A DNA stretch of 64,000 bases from Anarhynchus alexandrinus (lineage: Eukaryota; Chordata; Aves; Charadriiformes; Charadriidae), in contig VUYV01000008.1 of NCBI GenBank assembly GCA_008711295.1, positions 1,118,476 through 1,182,475 of the forward strand, written 5' to 3'. Each line of letters begins with the position of its first letter. Position 1 is the stretch's first letter. A model generated the notes under the pieces. It searched no databases, had not been told where the DNA came from, and was given only the letters and a program-made list of their open reading frames with translations. Shown in pieces: positions 39,301 through 54,300 of this stretch. A program made the position numbers and the translations under genes.

Positions 39301-42300
39301 TAAAAGTTGGAGCATATAGGAAAACTAATATTTATGATTTCTTCTTTAAAAGGCTGTAGTGCTTCTGTGTCTAAGGTGACTGTAAACCATCTGGTTTGAA
39401 ATCTGTTTGAAGCTGTTTCGGTCAATGTGAATTATAAATTGCAGCATAAGTTATGTTCAATACCTAACCTAAATCTCAGATTTTAAATCCTCTTGCAACG
39501 GTCAGCTTCTATTTTTTTTTTCTTTCCCCCAAGAAAAAGCTGTATTTTTTTCTGAGATCCCCTTTCAGCCTATAGAAAGCTGGGAGCTTGGAGTAGCACC
39601 TGTTAAGAGATTTTTCCAACGTACAGCTATTACTGAAATGTAAGAGTCTTAAATATTCACTCACTCACGGGGTCGTTGCCGGTGGTATTTGCCTTTTAAA
39701 GCATGTAAAAGGGAGTTATAAAGTCTTTATAGCTCTTCAATCATCTCCATAGAACTGTGACTTGAGGTTTTGGGAACCACATGCAAAATGAGGCATTTGA
39801 TGCTCTCAAGGCAGCCTGGCACCCTGATGGCTGGAAAACTGAAGGGAGATGTTTTAGTCCCTCTGGATTGCCATGAACCAGGATCAAATCCCAGTGGTTA
39901 TTTGGGGCAAGACCCTTACTGGTGAGGATGGGAATTGAGAGGGTCATGGCTCTACCTACCTCCTCTCTTTCATCTCGCCCTTCGCGTCCCATTTGAGAGC
40001 AAGGCTGCCGGGGTGGCTGTGTTTGGGGAACATGGTGCTGTTGTCCAAACTGTGTTTGTCCTAAGGACACATGGATGACTCAGTCTGTCAGCACTATCAT
40101 CGTTACTGAAGTAAAGAAAGCCTGAGTGAGGCTGTCATGGTAAACACATCTTGGGGCAGCTGATCCCTTCTTTGATGAGTTTGATGCCACCAGAAGAGCA
40201 GGGACAGGTATTGAATGGCAGCATGCTGCTGCTAGCATGTGGCATCGCAGGGAAAGTAGGTGATGAGTATAGATAGGGTGAAAGTAGAGCTGTCCCCTGT
40301 GATAACGTGTTCTTTCAGAAGTCAGTTACCCTTTACACTTGGTGGTTTTATGTTGGCCTTTTTGCTTGCTCCCTTGACATCTGCTGTCAGCTCAGCCAAA
40401 AATAATTGGGAACTCCCTCAAAGTAAAGAAATGAGTTGAAAGATACTCCAAATTCTTTGCAGCCTGGGAGGAAGTGTGGTGGCTGCCTTTTGTGTGGGCA
40501 TTTAGCAAATCTTTTCACTGCCTGAAGTAACTGAAACGAGTCTTAAATGAAGATACATGCTTACCTACGTTCTGTAGTGCCTTCCTGTGTGTGCCTGCTG
40601 CAGGAGTATTTAGGTTCATTAAGGGATGATCCCCTTGTCCATGCTTATTTCCCATCACATGTGGAGAAGCCATAATTCTAGGAAAAATCAGTGCCATCTT
40701 TGGGCTGTGTGCTGTTGGCTTCCTGAAAGTTACAGATGTTGGGGCTTTTCTACCATAACCCTTCATCTTCATCTGCCTGGAGCAGCTGTGGCTGCCCCAT
40801 CCCTGGAGGTGTTCAAGGCCAGGTTGGACGGGGCTTGGAGCAACCTGGTCTGGTGGGAGGTGTTGGGTTTGAACTTGATGGCCTTCAAGGTCCCTTCCAA
40901 CCTAAATCATTCTGTGATCTCCAGGGGACGTCACTTGGTCACAGCACTGTCTGGAGCATCAGGTATCTGAGTCAGTAGTGCTTCAAAAAGTGGAAGTGAT
41001 TTTTTTTCTTTTGGTCAGTTTTGGAGTTGGTATACCTTGGCCCCATAGCTGTCTGCCTCCTCTCTCCTTGAGCTGCAGTGCTGACGGGATGCACCACTCT
41101 AATTTTTGTTGCAAAGAAAGCAAAGGTTTGGGTGGGAATCTCTCTTTTTACTTGGAACAGTCAGACGCTGAGCTCACATGTCCCCTCACGGGCTGGTCAG
41201 GTCAGGTCCGATTTAACCACCTTTGCCGCTTCTGGTGAGCACTCTCTGGCAGGGAAGGGCAGGCAGAGTTGAGCCTGCTGGCTCACAGCACGTTTCCAAG
41301 CCTCAGGTTCAAACCTGCGCCTCTGCTGATGGCAGGAGTGCCAGATGAGAGTGAATCACTAAATGGCGAGGCTGAGGGAAGAACGTGCTAACGAGCACCT
41401 TCCCTGCACCATCCAAGTTGCTGTTGCATCGAAAGACGAGTGTGACCCAGCTAATACGCCAGTGTCGGGTGAACAAAATGGGCCACGTGGTGGCCGTAGT
41501 CTTGAGTCTTTAATTTTGGGAGAATTTTGTTTTCTTAAAATGGACTCCTTTTCTTAGTTAACAGTGTCCTGCTGCTGTTTTGGGCTGTTCTGCAGAGGAC
41601 AACCAGATTTCTTTCATTTGTGGCATTTCATACAAGTTGATGGTATCTCAGGGTGGAGCTCTTGTTTTACCGTACTGGCTGAGAAAACACAATGGTTTGA
41701 AAAGCTAAGCCGTCAAATAATAACCTGCATAGTGGCATGAGTGAAGTGTTTTAAATACAGTTTGTCCTTGCCCCGGCTCTGGGTATAAAATAACTTTAGG
41801 GTGACCTGAGAAAAGTAACAATTTCAGTCTTTCCTCAGCAGTGTTTGCTTCTCCACCCCTTGTGTAATCATTCAATCCCAGATGGTATCTCGAAATATTC
41901 GGTGTAGATGATGCATACACGGATGAAGGTGTCCTTGTTGCTGTCTGCAACAGCTACTCATTATTGAATTGTATTGAGTAATTTACACCTGCCAATTAGG
42001 ATCTTTAGTGTCTTCATTTGATGAATATCTGGGTTTCAGAAGGAACTTTACCAAGCAAGGTTGGCAAACTTTATGCATACACATTAAAAGTGTTAAGTGC
42101 ACACGATTCTTTCTATTTGTGTTGTTTAGTGCTCACCCAGAAATGCAGACTGCTCGCTGATTACTTGCTGTTTCCTTTACAAGAGGGAGCTAAATTAGTG
42201 CCTGCGCATAGCTCGTGTGCATATTTTGGGACTTCTGGGCAGCACCCATATGTGGTAGCAAGCCAAGTGGGGAAAATAGGAGGAAAGAAGACTCCGTATC

Positions 42301-45300
42301 ATTTTATAACCATGACTGGTTGTGTGGTGTTGCATTTATTTTCCTCATTTGCAAGAGTAAAACTGGGGAGAGCCGTGCTCTCTACGTACTCCTAAAACAA
42401 GGATCGATTTAAATGGGCCGGCAGGATGGAAATGTCAGCCACACCTTTCCTTGCTGCTAGGGCTGGGGATTAAAGTCTGGCTTTGAAAGCGTGACTAAAG
42501 CTGCGTTGGCAATGTTCTGTAGCGGTGATAATGCACAATAAATAGGAGGGTCTCAAGTTTGGTGTGGGGGATGAGAGATGAGGGGAAACTGCACAGCATC
42601 AAGAAGGGTGAAATGATAGAGTGAATCCACGTGATAAAATGATCTGATATCCTGTGTTCTTTGTCATTGCAGTACTTTACTGGCCTAGAGTGTGGACACA
42701 AGTTCTGTATGCAGTGCTGGAGTGAATATTTAACTACCAAAATAATGGAGGAAGGCATGGGACAGGTAAAACGTCAAGTCACCTACCTCATGATATACCT
42801 GTGGAAATTCTGTGTGCTGGAGAGGAAGGGGAAAGAAAGGGGAGAATTCTTCTCCACTAAAGTTTAAAAAAAACCAAAAGAACAACAAAGAAAACCCAAA
42901 CCCCAAAGCTTTGGGGGTTGCGATCTTTGCCACAGGTGAAGCTGAAGGGAACTACAGGGAGTTAGTGCATTCCTCTCTGCTCTGGGTGGGAGGAATCGTG
43001 CTGTGCACAGTGGCACATCTGGGACGTGATGATAGAGCCCATGTACTATTTTTGCTATGGCTTGTAGTGAAGTCTGTTGCCTTGCAATTCTTTGTGATGC
43101 AAAAATAGGATAAACACGGTTCTTTTTATGACCTTTTTGTTGTTGTTTTTTTTTTTTTCCTCAGACCATTTCATGCCCTGCTCATGGCTGTGATATCTTA
43201 GTCGATGACAATACAGTTATGTAAGTATGATGAGTTGCTACCTCTTGGCTTTCCTCTCTTTTTCCATTTTGTTACTCATGTGCTAGTCAAAAAAAACCGA
43301 CAAACTTACACAGAGGCTTTAAGGCAGCAGAGAGGTTGGTCTTGAACTGTTTATTTTGATACCGGTATGTCTCTCAACTTCCTGTTTTGGTCTGAAAAAC
43401 CCATGCCACAGTACTTGGAGGAAAGATTCCTTCACCAATTTGGTCAGCATGACAGCGGAATAAACACCAGGCAGTCTTTCCAAACCCTGTTCAACTGCTT
43501 TGTGCATTTTGTTTCCTTTGATTTACGTAGGAATTTAGGACTTCCTCCCTAGGTCAACCCACTGGTTCACCAAGTCCTATAGCTATAGTTAATATGTGAG
43601 TCAGAGGGAAGAAGTCCTATGTAGGGTGTGTTTTATGCCCTCTGATAGAAAGCAGTTGACCCTCAAACATTAGATTTGATTAAGCTGGTATGTCAGCCTT
43701 TGTCACTTCGCTTATTAAGTTCTCCAGATGTAGAATGACTGCTTGTACGTGGTGGAGCAGTGAATTCCATGAGCTTCCTTCGCTTTTATATTGGATGATG
43801 TTATTGCATGAGTAACATCCTTCGTAATTCTGAACCTTGATTAAGTTCATTTTAATTCTTCATGCTAAAAAGCATCTAAATAGAAGCTTATTATGTTACC
43901 TTATTCCTTCCTTCCTGAAGTCTGACTCACTCACTGATATTAATTTGCTGGGTTTTATATCGGTTGCTTTCAGACTAGTGATTTCCCATACCCCTCTGCA
44001 TTGGTTAGTCATGAAGTATAGGCTGCGTGGAAGTGGAAGTAGCTGAAACGTTTTCATGCCCAGTTGAGAGGTGGCTTGTAGAGTTCAGTGGGTGGAAACT
44101 GAACAGAAGTTGGCATAGTATCTCGAGTGACTTGATTAAGATTTTTGTTTACTGGAGTCTGGACTCAACCTGCAGCGTTGTACGCTCTCCATAGGAAATT
44201 TCTTGAGTGTTTTCTTGATTGCAGCAATTCGAATAAGCTGTTCAAATAGTGCATGTAGAGTAGCCGAAATCATTGGAGGCCATGGTGGTAGCAGCAGCAA
44301 GGAAAGGATGGAAGAGGAGAGCAGCGCTGGCTTTTGTTGCTATGGCTTCTGTTGCTATTGCTTGATATTAGTAGCAGGTCTGACTATCCTTATGTTTCAC
44401 TTCATGGCTTTTACAGTACAGAAAACCATGATAGTGGGGTGAATCTGTGCAGTCTTCACACCATGGGCTGTGGGATTCCCCCCAACCTGGAAGTGGCAGA
44501 GATACCTGGGGCTTATGGTAGTAAAATGGCATCTACGTGGTAAAGCAAACAAGTTCTCTTTTTCGAAGTAAAACTATAAATGTTTTGTGGAGGTATAACC
44601 CCACCTTTCCCTGGTCTTACAGGGGACAGCTCTGGAGGAGAGAGGTGCTTTTTTTTTTTTTTTTTTTTTTNTGCTTTCTGGTAAAAGCAAAGATGGACAG
44701 CTGCAGCAGGCTCATGATGTGGCATGAATAAAACTGTAAGCAATCCCAACTGGAACTGCACCCCTTCCCATGTCCTTAATTATTCTCTTTTTAGGTCTTT
44801 TCCTTTTTACAAAGCCTCCAGCTCTAGGTTTCCAACCTATAGGAAACAAAGATTAATGTGTAATGTATAGACACATTAGTTTTCCATCAGAAAATCAGAG
44901 TAGATAGGCCAAATCGTTCATTTACTCCCTTCTCAGTACTCGCCCTTGACAAGGCAGGACATCACCGAGTTGTGTTATCTTCGTACGAGTCCAAACTCAG
45001 CAATTTGGATCACTTTGTGGGATTTAGGAGTATTTATCTATCTTATTGTCCATCTTCCTTGTTACTGTTGAGCTTAAGTAGGAAGCTTGAAGAGAGGGTC
45101 CCTTTCAGCTCTTTGAAGACCTTCAAACTGGCTGAAGGTAATCTGTTTCTATCCCTTGTTCAACCTTGCTAATGCTGCTGGTAATTGCTTTAACCTACAT
45201 GCAAAGATGTTGATTTCATTAATAAGCAAGGCAGGCTGACTTTATTACTGCTGTGTCTAACGGCCGCTGCTCGTGGGTGGCAGCAGTCTGGTAGGAACTT

Positions 45301-48300
45301 CTGAGAATCAGCCCACTCGGTGGGAATGGATGAATTTTAGGTTCCCGTATGGAATGTTGCCTCATTTTTAATCTGCCTTTGCATAATTGCAAATACCAAT
45401 GCTTCTGCGTCAGATCAGAACGTAGTCAGGTCTTAAAGTAATTCCTTTGGGAGGGTGTTTGACATCTCACATGATGTGCAGTTTGCCAGTTCTGCTGATT
45501 AGTGTCTTTGAGGAGTTTGCATTATCAAAATGGAACAAAAGTGGGCAACTTAACGGTCTGATAAGGGATTGCTGCTGTCTTTGGATGAATTTTTGAGATT
45601 GTGTAGTTCTGAATTGAGCTGCCAGAAGAGATGGAGGGTTGTCTTTGTAAGCAGTTTGCTTTTCCAACCTGGCCTCTTCGGTGCAGTTGCTTCTTTTATA
45701 GCTTGGCTCACGGAGGATTGTACCCCAAAGGATGGTTCATGGGCACCGGGAATGGTTCTCGTCTCTTAATTTGTCAAGTTTCATTTATTGTTTGTCAAAA
45801 GACAATAATATTCAGAGCAAAATTCTTGAAGGTCTTGATGTGAGTGGGGTGCTGTGGAAGTGCTGTTGAACCTAGAGCAGGTGAGGTTGCTAAAGTGGAG
45901 TGATCATAGGCAGTTTGGTAAGCAAAAACCAGTGGATTGCATACTCCGTGTGCTCTGGTTAGCTATGGAATTACTTGTCATTTAAATTCCAGTTCCTGAT
46001 ATATACATATAATACAATAAATTTTTAAAGGGACATTTATTATGCATAGAAGCTTGGGTATGGAGTACGAAAGTGAGATTTATAATTCATATTACAAGTT
46101 CAAATTGTTTTTTTCATTCTTCAATAAGTTCCACTCCAAAATTGCAGGCTTGCCATTGACATGGGCCGGATGAGCTGCTTTCTCAGCTGATTTGTTTTAT
46201 TTTAGCACTGGGAATTTGGCTGCCACGTGCTATGTTTATGTAATAACCAGCAAGTCGTTTGGTGAGGAGCTCCCTGGACTGCTAAGGGCTGGGATTTATG
46301 CAACAGCGCATGGTCACATGCACTGTTCTTTAATGAACGTTGGCATGATAACACGCAGGAGCACACTTGATTTTTGGCTGCACCCTGAAATGGATAATCT
46401 ATTAATTTCAATATTTATATGTAATATGGCCTGTATAAAGCTGTATTCCACAGCGTGATTTAAAACACTGCAAAGGTGTGTATTAGTCCAGCCTTATATT
46501 TTTATATATATATGCAGAAGACACTTCAGTCATAGCTGAAAGATGTATATACAAGTGCTCAGCAATACATAATTAAATCATTTTGAATGTACCTAGGCTG
46601 GACAGTCTGCAAATGCCAGCTGGGTCGGCATGGCCAGGAGAAAAGTCGTCACTGTGCTTTCAAGGATTCCTGTCTGTCTAGTTTCTTTCTGCTCTCCCGC
46701 TTCTGAGCTGACTGACTTAATTTAAAGTTAAAGTCAATGTTGTGTACACACTCTGTGATGTTGAATTTAAATCGACTTTGTTTTTATGGTAAATAGATTA
46801 AAACCACATTAACTTTTAATCTGAAGCTGTAGCATTCCACTGAAACCCAGATAACGTTAGGTCTACCAAAGTTATTAACCACACAACAGTTCTGGAGCTT
46901 TTTTAAGGCATTTGCCACAAAATGCACATGCTTAATGTAAATGAACTAACCAAATTGTTTGCTCTGTTTCTTGGGCTCTACAGGAAGGTGTTCTTAAATA
47001 AAAATCCCCACACTAAGAGCTTTGGTTCTTTTGAACTGCGTGAGCTTTCTGTATTATTCTGAAGCCAATACGAGAAGTTAAGTACAATATTGTAGTTTTC
47101 ATAATAATAAATGATCTAACAAATAGATAGGGAATAGGTGAGTACAAAAAAGTTACCTGCAAGTGTAGAAGGAGGAATCAAAACCATTTATCTGTCTTAA
47201 CTTACTGGCTATGTGTGGAAAAAATGAGTTTACTACTACATTAATTTTTCTGTTTCTTCCCTTTCCACAGGCGTTTGATCACAGATTCCAAGGTTAAATT
47301 AAAGTACCAGCATTTAATAACCAATAGTTTTGTAGAGGTGAGTTTTCATTTGAAATTTTTATGGCTTCTAGTTTGTTTTTGTCTCACACAGAACCAAACC
47401 AGAGAAGTGAGGCTTGTTTGTAACTTTAAAGCAGGTTTTTTGCATAGTCTCTAATCAAATGTGACTACAAGGTAGAGGCTTTGCAGGGGTTACTTTATAG
47501 CCTGTTGAGTTACAGGTATAGTTGTAGGAAAATATAAAAAAAAGTCTGCAGGACAGAAGACCTAGAGATACAGCAAGCAGCTGTGGATAAAAAGAATGCC
47601 AGAGCTGTTCAATATATAGGTTCTGAGGAGCACTTAATGCTTGTAGTTCTTGATTGTTACCTCAGATATTTCTGATTGAAAACCAGGAAACATTATTGTA
47701 AGCAAGAACATGTCTGAAACATTTGCCATTTGAAGTAAAGCTGCAAAATTGCTTTTAGCAAAATACTAATAGCTTTGCAACCTCAAAATCAAAATAAACT
47801 TAGAGAAAGGTGCTTTGGAAGGCTTTTTCACTGTCCCAGTTTCCCAGTTATACATGTTCAGATTCACTGTAGGGTCTGGTATGTAAGTTGTAACTGGCAT
47901 CAAGCTTTCACTCCTTGTTTGAAGTGATGTATGCAGTGGTTTTTAGTTGGGTTTTGGGTTGTTGTTTTTTGGGGCTTTTTTTAATGCAACAGTGGAGCTA
48001 AGCACGTGTTGCAGACTGAAAGACTGACAAAAGTCTAGTAGTGCAGACCAACACCTGGCTGCACAGCAGGAACAGGCAATGAGGTGGTGTTTGAAGGGTG
48101 TTAGAAGGCGGTGCTTGTAGAAAGCTGGTGATCATGGTTTGTGAGCAGTTTCAGAAAGGCGGCTGCAGTGGTGGGACAGAGATGGGCAGCTGCAAACAGC
48201 TTGACAGATGCTTTTGTCAGTAGAAAGCTTTGTGGCTTCGTATTCTTCAAATATTTTCTCTGGGTGAGCTGGGAGGTCAGCAGAAGTGTTTGTGCTCCTT

Positions 48301-51300
48301 GTTGTTCATAAGAGGCCATTTGACAGTGAAGAGTTGACTACTGTATTCCTGCTTTCATTTAGTAGAAAGAAGGTAAATGCTCAGATTGAGGAGACAGCAC
48401 TCTTATTGCAGAGGACTGGTAAGACAGGAAGGAGGAGTGTAATTGAAGGTCATGGTTGAAAGGATGAAAAAGGGATGAAGGGCAGGTAGGGTCCTTGTGC
48501 AGCATCCTTTTTCTATTATGTTGTTGTGTTGGTTTTTTTTTTTACTTTATTTCATAGTGTAATCGACTGTTAAAATGGTGTCCTGCCCCAGATTGCCACC
48601 ACGTCGTTAAAGTCCAATATCCTGATGCTAAACCCGTTCGCTGCAAATGTGGACGTCAGTTTTGGTAAGAATAATCAATTAAAAGAAGTGGATGCTGCTT
48701 TTTACTTACCACTTTGAACGTCTCTTAGTATGTATTCTGTAAATCTGTACTGGGATGTGGTTTAAGATGGTGGGAGAAGTATGGGGAGGGGGTGGGCTTC
48801 AAATGGTACGGCGGGATTAGGTACAGCTGGTTGCAAAGCCCGTCATTATGTAGTTGTTGCTCTGTCTCTTAAGCCTACTTTGACAATGAGACAGATCCAG
48901 CTTTCACTGAGAGATGGACTTCAGATGAATGGCTTCAGATTAGGTGAGGTTCTTGATTGCAGGCACTGTAGAGAATCAAAATGTTTTAAGAGGTATCCTG
49001 CTCTGAAATAGCTGTTGAGGGATTTGAGTGGGTTTTTTTTTGTGTGTGTGTATAATGTCTTCTTGGGACTGGCTTTGGTCTTTCAGAACAACCCAGAAGA
49101 AAACTTCCCCAGTGTTAACCTAGTTAAAGTACTTTAATAAAGTCTAGTTTATTTGCTTATTTCTTCTTTCTTTCACTTACAGCTTTAACTGCGGTGAAAA
49201 CTGGCATGATCCTGTTAAATGCAAGGTAAGCATGTCAAAGTTCTTTTCTAAACTTGATAAAGTTGAAAATCAATTGATGTGCAAGATGTAGAAATGAAGC
49301 ACAAGCGTTGTGGCTGTTCATGTCAAGAGGCATAGTAGTTCATCTGTTTAGATCGTAGTGTGAGAAGAATCAGCAAAATTGTACTGGATGCTTTCAGGAT
49401 GCCTCAAAGTTGGACTGTGGGAAGGAACAATGCCTCAGCCAGATGGGGAACTGGCTGGAGGAGGCTGTTACAGCTCTGAACCTCTGAAGAGGAATAAAGG
49501 TGCTTCAGGAGTGAACACTTCACTTGACAACAAACATTCCTGTACTAGGTGTTTCTGTAGGTGTTCGGTGCTTCGGCAGGCTTGTGATTTGTTGTCCGGA
49601 AGGAATTAATTTGGCCCTGGGACCTGCTGCTGTGCAGTGAACTCTGGAACTGAGCTGGTTTTTTCATGAAGCTGTCAGAAGCTGTAATCGAGCCAGGGAT
49701 CCTGTGGCCTGTGCAGAGCTCGTGGACAGCCAGGTTTCATGCCCTGGGGACAGAGCAATCTTCGTTCCTAGTGACAAATGCAAAAAAAACCTCCTTGGAA
49801 AGAGGGGAGGGAAGCCACCTAAGGATGCTAAACCTTTGGAGAGGTCTTTCCAGGTCAGGGTGGTGCTGCAGGAGATGTCTGCAACTAAATTAGTTGCTGT
49901 TTGCACCGCTTTCCAGCACCACCAGCCTCCTGTATTCCCATGTGGTTGTGTGTTCCTTACCATTACCTTAATGTAATCAGCTGTCTTGGGAACGTTTACA
50001 GTTCCTCTATTTAAATCTAACTCTTCTTTCTTCATTTTTCTAACAGTGGTTAAAGAAATGGATTAAGAAGTGTGATGATGACAGTGAAACTTCTAATTGG
50101 ATTGCAGCAAACACAAAGGTGAGGCTTTTTCTCCTATTATATATAGACGTATCAGATGAAAAGAAGAATGACAGCCTAATTCCTCTGTACTAGGGTTATT
50201 CTTTCTGTTGCATGTCATTATTTAAGAGCAAGCCTTAAAATCCACAGTACACTGAAGTACTCCTGTTTGAAGAGCAAATAGGTGTTACTGCCTCGAATCA
50301 GGTGAGGTTCTTCGGGTTAAGTGGAGTTTGCTCCTGTAGGAAAGAGTTAATTGGAGACCCAAAGGAAGCTCAAGTTTTTAAGTCTTTGGGCTCCTGTCTG
50401 GCACTGATGGCTTCCCTGAGCAGATCTGTGCCTTGCTCTGAGAGCGTGTGAAACATGTTAACACCACCCGTGGCTTGATTTGGCTGTGATAATTTACATC
50501 TGCCTTTAAATCCCCTGGGCTGGCCTCTTGAGGAGTTGTTCATTTCCGCTGGGCAGGATTCCAGATACAGACTGGCAGAACAGCTGTTAAGATTTTATTA
50601 TGTAAATGTCTTCCTTCCAGCTAGCCCTGAAACTTCAGCCTTTGCTCAGTTTGGGAAGAATTAAAACAAAGGTTGCCATGGTGGCCAGAAAACAAAAGCA
50701 GCCGAAGCCAGATGCCGTCATGCCTTAGGAGCAGACCTCTGTCTTCTTGGAGCCAGGAGGGTGGAGGGAGGTGGGGAGGGTGTGAGGAAATGGCTGCTTT
50801 GTTTTCTTAGCTCTGTTGTGTAACTGGTTAATGGTATTGTTTGCAGCAGCGGCTGCTGCTTTCTGGGACTGGTGGTGTGTTTTTCATTGACCTGGAATGT
50901 TGCATTATGGTGAAAGCAGAAACACCCATCGTGCTGAAATGCACAGTTAAAAGTTGGGCTGAAATTGTGCGGTCTCGGCTGCTTCTCTCTGTTTCGTGGG
51001 CTGAGACTTGTGTGGTCCCCGCTTGGAGGCTGAACCTTGCTCAATAAAGTGAACTTGGCTTTTTCGGAGGTGGGTGTGTTCAATGATGTATTGTGGCTCA
51101 AGGACTGAACCAGATTTGTTCAAAGTTTGCTTGATCTTCAGGTATCGCTCATATTAAACCCGAGGAAGAGTAACTGAATAGCTTGGAAAGGGCTGAGTGT
51201 TAAGCACATGCAAGGCAACTTTTAGCCTCGGGTATCAAATATTTGGGATGTCAGAATGGCCACAGCCCTATTTTGCCTGTGATGAAGCCCTCGGGAGCCA

Positions 51301-54300
51301 GACGAGGAGCTGCTGCTGCCCCCAGGAGTGTGATCTTGGTCATGGCCGTAGGGCTCCTTATCTTCTACCTGCCCCTACCTTGGCAGGTACTGCTAAAGAC
51401 CAGGATCTGAGCTCTCCTTGCTGAGTTTTGTTATAATCAAATGTTAAGCTTTCCCTTACCAGATTCTTTGCCCATTAAAAAGGCTGAAATGATATATGCA
51501 TATGTGTTAATGTAGACCAAACATGAATAATGTGCCACTAACACTGGCTACTGGAAATAGGAAGCTACTTGTCTCTTTCAGACAAGATGATGAGGGTTTC
51601 TGCAGCTTGTTGCCTGCAGATTTAAGTGTAGACAGAAATATTAAAGATAGTAATTTATTCAGGGTTTTTTTATTTCCTACCTTGCCCATTCCTTCCTTCC
51701 TTCCTAGACTTTGTCAGGTAGGAGCCATGCTCACGGTTGGGCTGGTATTTAAAGCATTGCTGACTGTCAGAAATAGTATTGAATGGCCAGAATAAAAAGA
51801 TTTTCTGTGGGAAACACCCATCCAGAGGATGGTGAGGAGGGGAAATAGAGTATGGCCAAGCCATGCTGGCATCAGCCCAGCTTATCTGTTAGTTCCTGTA
51901 GTCTGGTGTCGGCAGCAGAAGAGCTGTTGACCTTGAACATCCGTGTCTAAGCTACTTCCTATAATACCATACGAGATGCTCCTCCAGCAAGAAAATACTT
52001 CAGAGCCTGGGCTGGGCAGCAGCAATAGGAAGAAAAATAACATCAGGGTAATTGCACCAGACATTTGAGCAAGCCAACTGTCCTGGAGTCTCATGGTATC
52101 CATATCAATTGAATTAACTGAAGGACAATATCACAGTTCTTCTCTCTCTGAACCGACATGCGATTCAATTGAGAGGAAAGTTGGCAGGAAACGTAACCCA
52201 CCCCTCGTAATGATCTCTGCCGCCTTGTAGGCAGCGAAGATGTGGAAGGTGGTAACTTCACATTGCCGCAGTGATAAAGCGTGAGCAACGCTGGCTGCTG
52301 GAGCATGTGCAGCCGGAGCTTCGCAGCCTCTGGATAACCAGATCAGCCCAGAGCCACAGGGCTGCCAGGCACCACCTTCTCTTGTCTGAATTGCCCGCTG
52401 GCCCTTGGCCAGCCGCAGGGACAAACCCAAGTGTCTATCTGACAGAGACACAGTCCTGCTGCTGGTCAGAGAAGATCCAAGTAAAATCCTTTCCTGCCGT
52501 AGCATGAGGTTGTAGCAATGCACTGGGATAGGAATTGCAGAGTTGGAGTTGTCCCTTACTCAGTCTCTGTACTATTCCTTTTCCTTAAGATGCTTTCACA
52601 TAGGAGTTCAGCTTAACTAAATTAATTTAAACTTGAGATAAGCCTATACAAGTTGTTTAACAAGCCTTTAATTCTCAGTCATCTTGCCAGAGAAGGGTTG
52701 AATAGTCCAAGGTTTTGCACACTACTTTCTTTCTCAGTTAGTTGCAATAACTTGGTTCTTAAGTAGTTCCTTGAATTAAACTAGGCAGGTTTCAGGTATT
52801 ATTTGGTTCATGTGGCTTTGGGAATAAAGAAACCACATAGATCAGGTACTTCGGTTAAGTAGTAAGGAGTAAGAAATACAGAAAACTTGGATTTGTGCAT
52901 TTATTTTGGGCTTTTGAGGTGTATCAAGACTGCCTGAAAGGAGCCTAAAAGGAGAGGGGGAAAAACCTGTTTCAAACCTGAGTTTCAGTGATGTTAATCT
53001 TTCTGCATCTGAGAATACTAAAGGAAGAAGAACAAAGGTGGTAACGGTGCTGGTCTTTACCCAAGGCACTGTTATTTGGGTTTTTTTTATTTTCATGGAA
53101 GTTAAATTGGTGTTAATGAAAGTTCTTTATCTGATACTAAAAATGCCCCTGCCTTACCGCTTTTGGCTCCTGGCATGTCACCATCTCATTATCTCCTGGG
53201 CTAGACAGGGCTTGAATGTCTGATGTATAAAACAGGCAGATTTTCTTCCTCCAGAAAAGCTATTGGCTATTTTTCTCCTCTAAGTGAGATAAAATGGCAC
53301 GAGCCCAGTTCTCTTCCTTTTCAGGTCACTTTTTAATGTCTGAACATGCGCTCCCTCTGTACTTTCTGGAAGTCCTACATTTGTTCTAACGCGTGGCAGT
53401 GCTGGCAGCCCCTTCAATCCTCCCTGGGCACCAGCATTGAACTTTGCTCTTTCGTTTCTCACCAGCGCATTTTCCTGCCAGAGCTGTGAACAGTGTCTTT
53501 CCTAAGATGTCAAAGTGCCATCTTTTCCTTTCAGATAAGCAAGTGTTTAAAATACCCTGCTTTGCTCAACGATTCTAGGTGTTGTCACGGTGTACTATTT
53601 TATACTAACCATAATTAAGCTCGGTGGTTTTGGATTTTGTCGAAGTGCATTAAGAAATCCCTGTGGCGTTTCAGGATTATTGTTTTTTGGGGTTTTTTTG
53701 ATGGATTATAGGTGAAGGTGTCACTGTGAACGTGGCTGGGAGGCTGATGTACACCGCTTGCCTCCAGGAGTCCCGGAGAGGACTAATCTGCACTGAAATA
53801 TGTTTCTAATGAGCCTCTCCTTCAGAGACCATCAGCTGAGGTTTATGGTGTGTTATGTACACGCAGCTTTTATACAACAAAATAGGGATTGTTCTCCTTT
53901 TGCCAGGTTCCCTGGGCTTTTGTTTCGAAGTGCAGTGTGGAAGCACAAGGCCAAATTGTTTAGAGTGGAACAATGTTAATGAGGTCACTCCTGCATCGTG
54001 GCATGACAGATAACGTGCAGAATAATCTACCGGTTTAGTAATTTGATTTGCTGGCTATTCTGTTGTTGCATAGCCATAATTCTCAATAAGATCTTCCTTC
54101 CCTATCCTCCTTAATCTATAAATCTCTCCCACTCGTTGCGTTGGTGGCTTGAGTAGTTGCTGCTTTTCTCTTTCCGCTGGCGTTCGGCTTTTCTTTAGCA
54201 GGTTCTTCTCGTGGCTTTTCCTTAATTTTTAGTAATATTCAGCTTTTACACAGCTTCGTGCATCTGTATAACTTACTGTGAAATCTGTCTTCCTTGTGCT

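Noticed and set aside
44649..44671. T22 homopolymer ending in N in intron 5
   Set aside because: Typical homopolymer sequencing break; not biologically informative.
50990..51060. AATAAAG with LTR-like surroundings in intron 9
   Set aside because: No terminal TG/CA ends, target duplication or matching second copy could be found; left as a note in the intron entry.
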